Part shown: piece by piece, positions 58,525 to 64,000 of the stretch
How the letters are laid out: every line of letters starts with the position of its first letter
Position numbering within the stretch: position 1 is the first letter of the stretch
Source of the DNA: Chitinophaga sp. S165
Lineage (GTDB): Bacteria > Bacteroidota > Bacteroidia > Chitinophagales > Chitinophagaceae
Direction: 5' to 3'
Assembly (NCBI RefSeq): GCF_003182155.1
Contig: NZ_QGTG01000003.1
Span: 372,001 to 436,000 of the forward strand
DNA length: 64,000 nucleotides
Translations under genes and position numbers: made by a program
The notes under the pieces: model-generated
The model's database searches: none
What the model was told of the DNA's origin: nothing
The model's input: only the letters and a program-made list of their open reading frames with translations

Positions 58525-59535
58525 GTGGCTACAAAAACAGACGTAAAGACGAAATTCACCAAAGAGACGTATTTGTACTGGTATGAATTGATGCTCAGGC
58601 TGCGCCGCTTTGAAGAAAAAGCCGGCCAATTGTATGGAATGCAGAAGATTCGTGGTTTTTGTCACCTGTACATTGGACAGGAAGCAATTGCTGCAGGTGC
58701 GATGACTGCAACTAAACCGGACGATAAGTTCATCACTGCCTATCGCGACCACGCGCTGGCTATAGCAAAAGGAATGACTGCTGACGAGTGTATGGCAGAA
58801 CTGTACGGTAAAGCTACAGGTTGTTCCAAGGGTAAAGGCGGTAGTATGCACTTCTTTGCTCCTGATAAAGGTTTCTTCGGCGGTCACGGTATCGTGGGTG
58901 CACAGATCGGTACAGGTGCAGGGCTGGCATTTGCTGAGCAGTATAAAGGTACTGACAGCGTAGCGCTTTGCTTCTTCGGTGATGGTGCTGCCCGTCAGGG
59001 TATGCTGCATGAGACATTCAATATGGCCATGCTGTGGAAACTGCCGGTGATCTTCATTTGCGAAAACAACATGTACGCGATGGGTACTTCAGTAGAACGT
59101 ACTTCCAACGTACTGGATATCTATAAGTTAGCGAACGCCTACGATATGCCTAGTGCTACTATCGATGGTATGAGCGCTGAAGCTGTACACGAAGGCGTAG
59201 AAAGAGCCGTAAAACGTGCACGCGCCGGTGAAGGTCCGACCTTACTGGAAATCAAGACTTACCGTTACCGTGGCCACTCTATGAGTGATCCGGCTAAATA
59301 CCGTACCAAAGAGGAAGTAGAAGAGTATAAGGACAAAGATCCTATCAACCAGGTACTCGCTACTATCCAGAAGAACAAATGGGCAACGGAAGCAGAAATC
59401 GAAGCTATCAACGAAAAGGTGAAACAGGAAGTTGAACATTGCGTACAATTCGCTGAAGAGTCTCCATGGCCTTCTGATGATGAATTGCTGAAAGACGTTT
59501 ATGTTCAGGAAGATTACCCATTCATTGTTGACTAA
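58525..59535 (+). CDS. pdhA: Pyruvate dehydrogenase E1 component, alpha subunit
   Basis: Thiamine-diphosphate-dependent decarboxylation of pyruvate. 336 residues. 'GFCHLYIGQEAIAAGAM' near 40-56, 'GGSMHFFAPDKGFFGGHGIV' near 110-129, and the TPP/Mg motif 'FFGDGAARQGMLHETFNMA' near 152-170 ending 'ENN' are classical. 'RYRGHSMSDPAKYR' near 249-262 contains the phosphorylation-loop-type segment. The start is GTG 58525. The E1-beta and E2 genes are not adjacent. It is monocistronic, closed by a terminator. Confidence 0.95.
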   Translation: MATKTDVKTKFTKETYLYWYELMLRLRRFEEKAGQLYGMQKIRGFCHLYIGQEAIAAGAMTATKPDDKFITAYRDHALAIAKGMTADECMAELYGKATGCSKGKGGSMHFFAPDKGFFGGHGIVGAQIGTGAGLAFAEQYKGTDSVALCFFGDGAARQGMLHETFNMAMLWKLPVIFICENNMYAMGTSVERTSNVLDIYKLANAYDMPSATIDGMSAEAVHEGVERAVKRARAGEGPTLLEIKTYRYRGHSMSDPAKYRTKEEVEEYKDKDPINQVLATIQKNKWATEAEIEAINEKVKQEVEHCVQFAEESPWPSDDELLKDVYVQEDYPFIVD

Positions 59536-59546
59536 GTAATATGTGG

Positions 59547-59600
59547 AAGGTTAGCGATCCCGGCCGTTTAATATAAACGGGTAGATTCGCTAACCTTTTT
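59547..59600 (+). terminator. Terminator of pdhA with nested hairpin
   Basis: Outer AAGGTTAGCGA (59547-59557) with TCGCTAACCTT (59587-59597), inner CCGTTT/AAACGG (59564-59569, 59575-59580), then T-run. The next promoter box begins at 59601. Confidence 0.85.
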
Positions 59601-59608
59601 TATATTTG
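59601..59608 (+). promoter_or_regulatory. Bacteroidota -7 box of the TPR-ribH unit
   Basis: TATATTTG immediately after the pdhA terminator T-run; 66 bp upstream of the ATG at 59675. Confidence 0.6.
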
Positions 59609-59674
59609 CGGGAATTTTACAACAGCCGTACCTGTACCGTAATAAGAAATAACAATTTAACGATCACATTTACA

Positions 59675-60379
59675 ATGACCGAGACAAAAAATAAGACCGC
59701 AGCTGAAAATACTCCCGTGTCTAAAGAATTCCAGTTGGAAGACTCTTTCCACAGGGCGGAAGATTTCTTTAACAAGAATAAGAACAGCATTATCATAGCC
59801 CTGCTCGTAGTAGTGGTGGTAGTGGGCGGTAGTTTTGCCTACAACAAATTCTATAAAGGTCCTAACGAGAAGAAGGCGCAGGACATGGTATTCCATGCAC
59901 AGCAGTATTTCGAAAAGGATTCTTTCCGTGTTGCATTAAATGGAGACGGTAACTATTACGGATTCCTGCAGGTAATTGATAAATACGGCAGCACCAAAAC
60001 AGGCGAATTAGCAAAATATTATGCCGGCGTTAGCTACGTGAAACTGGGTGAATTCCAGAAGGGCGTAGATATGCTGACAGACTTTAACAGCGGCGACCAG
60101 CTCGTACAGGCAATGGCTTACGGTTTAACCGGCGATGCTTACATGGAACTGGGCAAAACTGAAGAAGGTATCGAATTTTACAAAAAAGCAGGCCACCACA
60201 GCAACAACGAGCTGACTGGTCCTACTTACCTGTTCCGCGCAGGTCTGGCACTGGAAAAAGCAAATAAACCTGCTGACGCTATTGCTGTTTACAAAGAAAT
60301 CCGCGAGAAATATCCACAGACCAACGAAGGCCGTGAAATGGATAAGTACCTGGCACGCCTGGGTGAAGTGAAGAATTAA
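59675..60379 (+). CDS. Membrane-anchored tetratricopeptide-repeat protein (YfgM-like)
   Basis: 234 residues. A charged N-terminus (1-35), a transmembrane helix near 38-56 ('SIIIALLVVVVVVGGSFAY'), then a periplasmic TPR region: 'KYYAGVSYVKLGEFQKGVDM', 'AYGLTGDAYMELGKTEEGIE' and 'YLFRAGLALEKANKPADAIA' form three clear repeat units. The YfgM-type topology suggests an envelope chaperone or scaffold. A TTG-started longer frame begins at 59606 but the ATG at 59675 is favoured. It precedes ribH by 19 bp. Confidence 0.88.
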   Translation: MTETKNKTAAENTPVSKEFQLEDSFHRAEDFFNKNKNSIIIALLVVVVVVGGSFAYNKFYKGPNEKKAQDMVFHAQQYFEKDSFRVALNGDGNYYGFLQVIDKYGSTKTGELAKYYAGVSYVKLGEFQKGVDMLTDFNSGDQLVQAMAYGLTGDAYMELGKTEEGIEFYKKAGHHSNNELTGPTYLFRAGLALEKANKPADAIAVYKEIREKYPQTNEGREMDKYLARLGEVKN

Positions 60380-60398
60380 TTGATATTTTAATCAGGTC

Positions 60399-60890
60399 AT
60401 GTCAATACATAATCAAAGCTTATTGAACGATGCTGGCATTCTCAATTTAGAGGATGCCAGTGTTGTTATTGTATATACCGAATGGAATGATACGGTGATC
60501 AACGAACTGGTTGCTGGTTGTGACAGGTCGCTGGCACAATACAACATATCTAAGGTCTCCAAAGTAATAGTACCCGGCGCATTTGAACTGCCGTTCGCGT
60601 GCAAACAGTATTGGGAGCGTACCCAGGGTACATCCAGACAACCTGGCGCTATTATTGCTTTTGGATGCGTGATAAGAGGAGAAACCCCGCATTTTGACTA
60701 TGTTTGTAAAGGTGTAACGGAAGGGATAATGCAATTAAACCTGGAATTACCGGTACCCGTTATCTTCGGTATCCTGACTGTCGACAATATGCAGCAGGCG
60801 GAAGAAAGACTGGGAGGCATACATGGCCATAAAGGGGAAGAAGCCGCTATCACCGCTCTGAAAATGATATCTATGATGCGTCAATTGTAA
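60399..60890 (+). CDS. ribH: 6,7-dimethyl-8-ribityllumazine synthase
   Basis: Penultimate step of riboflavin synthesis. 163 residues, full length. 'VVIVYTEWNDTVINELVAGC' near 22-41, 'VPGAFELPFACKQYW' near 60-74, 'IAFGCVIRGETPHFDYVCKG' near 87-106 and 'VDNMQQAEERLGG' near 129-141 cover the conserved substrate sites. It lies 19 bp after the TPR gene, likely in one transcript, and 126 bp before the lutA-like gene. Confidence 0.97.
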   Translation: MSIHNQSLLNDAGILNLEDASVVIVYTEWNDTVINELVAGCDRSLAQYNISKVSKVIVPGAFELPFACKQYWERTQGTSRQPGAIIAFGCVIRGETPHFDYVCKGVTEGIMQLNLELPVPVIFGILTVDNMQQAEERLGGIHGHKGEEAAITALKMISMMRQL

Positions 60891-61016
60891 GCATAACAGC
60901 TAAGCCCCATATTAGTTACGTGTGATGTTCATTGTCGCTATAGTTTCAGCCGGTATGCCTTTATTCCTGTTGCCTGCAGCTACCAAAACTGCAGCTTATA
61001 ACTAAAGACTAACTCA

Positions 61017-61736
61017 ATGAACGTACAGCTTTTTATTCCATGCTTCGTAGATCAGCTGTTCCCGGAAACAGGCTTCAATATGGTGAAGGTGCTGGAAAAG
61101 CTGGGATGTACCGTTAATTACAATACTAACCAGACCTGCTGCGGACAACCTGCTTTTAACGCAGGATATTGGGATGAAGCCCGTTCCGTCGCCAACAAAT
61201 TCATCAAAGACTTTCATACCGTCGATTATATAGTTGCGCCAAGTGGCTCATGTACAGGGTTTGTGCGTAATTACTACGGTAAACTGTTTGACAATTCGGC
61301 CGCACACAATGATGTGAAAATGCTACGTAAACACCTGTATGAATTCACCGAATTCCTTACAGATGTACTGCATGTAACAGACATTGGCGCTACGCTTAAC
61401 GGTGTAGCTACGTATCATGATGCCTGCGGTGCTTTGCGTGAATGCGGTATCAAGGAAGGGCCCCGTAATCTGCTTTCAAAAGTGAAAGGACTGGAGTTGA
61501 AGGAAATGAATGACTGCGAGACCTGTTGTGGCTTTGGGGGTACATTTGCCGTGAAGTTTGAGCCTATTTCCATCGGTATGGGAGAACAGAAAGTGAATAA
61601 TGCTGTTGCCAGTGGCGCAGATTATCTGATCTCTACAGACCTTTCCTGCCTGATGCACCTGGACGGCTATATCAGGAAACATGAACTGAACATTAAAACG
61701 ATGCATATTGCTGACGTACTGGCCAGTGGCTGGTAA
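61017..61736 (+). CDS. lutA: LutA/GlcF-like (Fe-S)-binding protein, two CCG domains
   Basis: 239 residues, cytoplasmic. Two cysteine-rich CCG motifs: 'QTCCGQPAFNAGYW' near 39-52 and 'DCETCCGFGGTFAVKF' near 165-180, plus upstream cysteines in 'YHDACGALRECG'. This is the electron-handling LutA subunit of lactate utilisation or a heterodisulfide-reductase-like subunit. The partners LutB and LutC are not in the window. It stands alone, 32 bp upstream of an EVE-domain gene. Confidence 0.9.
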   Translation: MNVQLFIPCFVDQLFPETGFNMVKVLEKLGCTVNYNTNQTCCGQPAFNAGYWDEARSVANKFIKDFHTVDYIVAPSGSCTGFVRNYYGKLFDNSAAHNDVKMLRKHLYEFTEFLTDVLHVTDIGATLNGVATYHDACGALRECGIKEGPRNLLSKVKGLELKEMNDCETCCGFGGTFAVKFEPISIGMGEQKVNNAVASGADYLISTDLSCLMHLDGYIRKHELNIKTMHIADVLASGW

Positions 61737-61768
61737 ACAGCATAAGACGAATTTAAATCATTAGAAAA

Positions 61769-62179
61769 ATGAACTACTGGCTTGTAAAATCAGAACCTTT
61801 TAAATACTCGTGGGACCAATTTGTAAAGGATGGAAAAACCTTCTGGGATGGCGTGCGCAATTACCAGGCGCGCAATAACCTGAAAGGAATGAAGAAAGGA
61901 GATCATGTATTGTTCTATCACAGTAATGAAGGGCTGGAAGTAGTTGGTATTGCCAAAGTAGCAAAAGAACACTATCAGGACCCCACCACACCAGATCCTA
62001 ACTGGGTAGTGGTAGACCTGCAACCGGTAAAACCTTTCAAAACGCCTGTAACACTGGCGCAGATGAAAGTGGAGAAAAGACTGGAAAACCTTTCCCTCAT
62101 CCGTCAGGGCCGTCTCTCTGTTTGTGCAGTGACTGAAGACGAATATGAGACCATCATGGAGATGGGAGGTATGAAATAA
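61769..62179 (+). CDS. EVE domain protein
   Basis: 136 residues. The N-terminus 'MNYWLVKSEPFKYSWDQFVK' and 'FWDGVRNYQARNNLKGMKKG' then 'DHVLFYHSNEG' are typical of the EVE domain (PUA-like, thymocyte nuclear protein 1-like). EVE domains bind modified bases such as 5-methylcytosine derivatives in DNA or RNA. It is a stand-alone EVE protein, 32 bp after lutA, with no restriction nuclease beside it. Confidence 0.93.
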   Translation: MNYWLVKSEPFKYSWDQFVKDGKTFWDGVRNYQARNNLKGMKKGDHVLFYHSNEGLEVVGIAKVAKEHYQDPTTPDPNWVVVDLQPVKPFKTPVTLAQMKVEKRLENLSLIRQGRLSVCAVTEDEYETIMEMGGMK

Positions 62180-62204
62180 TTTTATGGAAATTTAGTTCCT
62201 GAAG

Positions 62205-62258
62205 CATCTTCTTGTTATAGTATTTATCCTTAAAAAGATTTCCTATGACAAGAAGATG
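62205..62258 (+). promoter_or_regulatory. Stem enclosing the DUF4349 start codon
   Basis: Arms 62205-62220 and 62243-62258 pair over 16 positions (15 Watson-Crick, one G-U at 62216/62247), loop 22 nt. The start codon 62245-62247 is inside the right arm, so initiation could be occluded until the stem opens. Confidence 0.6.
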
Positions 62259-63129
62259 TTCTTTTTTAAAGTACGCCCGGATTGTTATATCATATTTTGT
62301 TTTTTCGATCGTACTGCTGATCAGTGCCTGCGGGCATCCCGACAATTTTCAGGGGGGAATTAAGGGCTCAGATGAAGTAGCGATGCAGGTCCGTGAACCT
62401 TTAGCATATGCAGAAAAGCCGGCAGTGGCTGATGAACCGGAGGCCGGCAACAGTCCCTCAAAACCGGAGGATGCCTCATCAGGTTTATTGTCAGATAGCT
62501 ACGCTAATATTCCCAAAAAGATCATCAAAAAAGGTATTGTCCGTTATTCCGTCCGTGATTATCAAAGTGCGCGTAAAGAACTTATAGCTGTCGTCGCCCG
62601 TAACGGGGGAGAAATTGTAAATGAGCTTGAAAGCCGCTCTGAAATTTCCTTGCAAACACAAATGGAGATAAGAGTGCCTTCAGCGAAGTTTGACAGTTGC
62701 CTCAATGCACTGGCAGGTACAGGTGAAAACCCGATCGAGAAAAAGATCACCTCAAAAGACGTTACTGAAGAATATGTGGACATGTCGGCCAGGATGAAGG
62801 CCAAAAAAGAAGTTGAGCAACGTTACCTGGACATTCTTAAACAGGCGAAGTCGGTAGAAGATATACTGAAAGTAGAAGAACAGCTAAAGGCTATACGTGA
62901 AGAAGTGGAAGCAGCTCATCAGGGACGTTCGCAGTACATCGACCACAATGTATCCATGAGTACTATCCACCTCTCTTTTTACCAGGTAATTTCCAATACA
63001 ACACCACAGGGACTGGGCTTTTTCTCCCGTTTATTCTTCTTCATCAAAGACGGCTGGAATGGTTTATTGGTGCTACTTGTTTCATTGAGCGAACTATGGC
63101 CGTTATGGTTAGCGGCGATACGGTTGTGA
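62245..63129 (+). CDS. DUF4349 lipoprotein with frameshifted C-terminal tail
   Basis: 294 residues as read. Lipoprotein signal 1-29 ('ISYFVFSIVLLISACGHPD', acceptor Cys). DUF4349 core: 'IIKKGIVRYSVRDYQSARKE' near 92-111, 'RSEISLQTQMEIRVPSAKFD' near 131-150 with helical coiled-coil 'YLDILKQAKSVEDILKVEEQ', and a C-terminal transmembrane segment (about 270-290). After 'WLAAI' the frame ends at TGA 63127-63129. In the -1 frame, from about 63123, the DNA encodes VVIVIRKYIKRRRTLKAEA and stops at 63182, exactly abutting the convergent gene. This looks like the natural basic tail, lost through a one-base deletion or sequencing error. Confidence 0.87.
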   Translation: MTRRCSFLKYARIVISYFVFSIVLLISACGHPDNFQGGIKGSDEVAMQVREPLAYAEKPAVADEPEAGNSPSKPEDASSGLLSDSYANIPKKIIKKGIVRYSVRDYQSARKELIAVVARNGGEIVNELESRSEISLQTQMEIRVPSAKFDSCLNALAGTGENPIEKKITSKDVTEEYVDMSARMKAKKEVEQRYLDILKQAKSVEDILKVEEQLKAIREEVEAAHQGRSQYIDHNVSMSTIHLSFYQVISNTTPQGLGFFSRLFFFIKDGWNGLLVLLVSLSELWPLWLAAIRL

Positions 63130-63182
63130 TAGTTATCCGCAAGTACATAAAGCGCCGCCGTACGCTGAAAGCAGAAGCTTAA

Positions 63183-64000
63183 TTATGGCATGCTGGCAGC
63201 TAAAGCAGCTAACGATTTTTTCTTTTCCAGGTCACGGTGGCGTTTGAAGATGCCTTTCGTTACAAAGTAACCGAGGGAAGCGCCCAGCCATACATCACTG
63301 CCCCAGTGTCTTTCCTGGTAAAGGCGGGTAGTACCGGTCATGATCGCAATGGAGTAAGTAACCCAGGGAACCCAGGGATGTTCTTCACCATAAGCCTCCG
63401 CCAGGGCTGTAGCAACAGATGTAACTGTCAGCATATGTCCTGAAGGAAAGGAAGTATGGTATTTATCCATAGAGAATGGAGCATTGAATACCAGCGGATC
63501 GTCATAGTATGTTGGTCTGCCGCGTCTTACCACCGATTTGGCAAAAGTGTAGATCAGGGTAGAGATCAACAGTGATTTCGCCGTCATAAGGGATGTATGT
63601 TCCAGCTTGCGGTTGCCTGATATGACGCCTGCCACATACATACCGCCTACGAGGTAGGGAGAGTATGCATTACCAAAAGGTTCTACCTGGCCGGTTACAC
63701 TATTCCAGAAGTTGGTATGATTACGAAGGAAGAATTGTTTCACTTCATAATCTGCCGCCAGCAGCCCCCCTGCGGTACCTAGTACCACGCCAAGTTTAAC
63801 GAAGTCTTTTTTCTGCCAGTGCGCAGGTCTGGCTACAGTGTATTTAAGGTCGCTCCAGATACTTCCAAGATAAGCGCCGTTTATACGGTAGCGTATTGTG
63901 GTATCAGCTGCAGTAAGAACATGTTCCTCATTCGTTCCGGTGCTATCAGTATAGTTGGTATGTGTGGTGTCTGACTGTGCGCTGGCATTCAATTGCACTA
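63183..64000 (-). CDS. PAP2-family phosphatase (5' end outside window)
   Basis: At least 271 residues, integral membrane. The phosphatase motifs are 'KSVVRRGRP' (C1), 'PSGHMLTVTSVATALAE' (C2) and 'RLYQERHWGSDVWLG' (C3), the catalytic His set of PAP2/lipid phosphate phosphatases, with membrane helices in between. The residues nearest the window end ('MQLNASAQSDTTHTN') look like the end of a signal peptide, so the start lies beyond base 64000 and the GTG at 63996-63998 is probably not the true start. Typical substrates are undecaprenyl- or phosphatidyl-type phosphates. Confidence 0.92.
   Translation of the reverse strand, partial: VQLNASAQSDTTHTNYTDSTGTNEEHVLTAADTTIRYRINGAYLGSIWSDLKYTVARPAHWQKKDFVKLGVVLGTAGGLLAADYEVKQFFLRNHTNFWNSVTGQVEPFGNAYSPYLVGGMYVAGVISGNRKLEHTSLMTAKSLLISTLIYTFAKSVVRRGRPTYYDDPLVFNAPFSMDKYHTSFPSGHMLTVTSVATALAEAYGEEHPWVPWVTYSIAIMTGTTRLYQERHWGSDVWLGASLGYFVTKGIFKRHRDLEKKKSLAALAASMP

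Noticed and set aside
60923..61003. 26-codon hydrophobic frame upstream of the lutA-like gene
   Set aside because: Too short and ordinary to support without conservation data, despite a signal-like sequence.

Overview
The window looks like a stretch of chromosome from a Bacteroidota bacterium of the Chitinophaga type (Chitinophagaceae). The evidence is a SusC/RagA-type TonB-dependent protein with FecR and ECF sigma genes, Bacteroidota-specific families (DUF4252, DUF3276, DUF2911, DUF4142, BT_3928), promoters of the TAnnTTTG type, and the absence of Shine-Dalgarno sequences at most starts. Gene order mixes housekeeping loci with short AT-richer accessory blocks. No rRNA, tRNA, insertion sequence or CRISPR array was seen.

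Left part (1-17.8 kb): the end of a hexuronate pathway (uxaA partial, uxaC); an old-yellow-enzyme gene under a TetR repressor with three matching operators; DUF4142; a DnaQ-exonuclease/GIY-YIG fusion; purC; an MsbA-like ABC exporter; a DUF3276 nucleic-acid-binding protein; an unknown gene; pgi; a TspO-like membrane protein; prfB, which needs a +1 frameshift at a CTT-TAA-C site; and pruA.

Middle part (17.9-46.5 kb): an AT-rich two-gene cassette of a DUF262 ParB-like protein and a HEPN ribonuclease-like protein, a candidate defence module; an exported peroxiredoxin; pyrR-pyrB; an ECF sigma/FecR/SusC set that lacks SusD; a small secreted protein and a DMT-family protein; a PIG-L deacetylase operon with two tiny membrane proteins and a sodium:solute symporter; a surface-glycan pair (acyltransferase, glycosyltransferase); an unknown exported protein; a DoxX/DUF2071/methyltransferase/4-TM operon; small VOC and VF530 genes; DUF2911; a membrane protein/histidine kinase/response regulator operon; two unknown genes; and a PI-PLC-like lipoprotein.

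Right part (46.5-64 kb): an intergenic region with a 27-bp hairpin and an 11-bp tandem array; xerD, ndk, a DHH phosphoesterase, an FKBP lipoprotein, cdaA-folP, a BT_3928-type protein with an OppB-like permease, an ECF sigma/DUF4252 operon, recF with a DUF721 gene, pdhA, a TPR protein with ribH, a lutA-like gene, an EVE protein, a DUF4349 lipoprotein whose C-terminal tail is frameshifted, and a PAP2 phosphatase cut by the window end.

The points most worth checking are the DUF262-HEPN cassette, the prfB recoding site with TAA, the hairpin that encloses the DUF4349 start codon, the 11-bp array near 46.85 kb, and the tiny membrane peptide translationally coupled to the symporter. All family assignments were made by reading the protein sequences; no database search was run.
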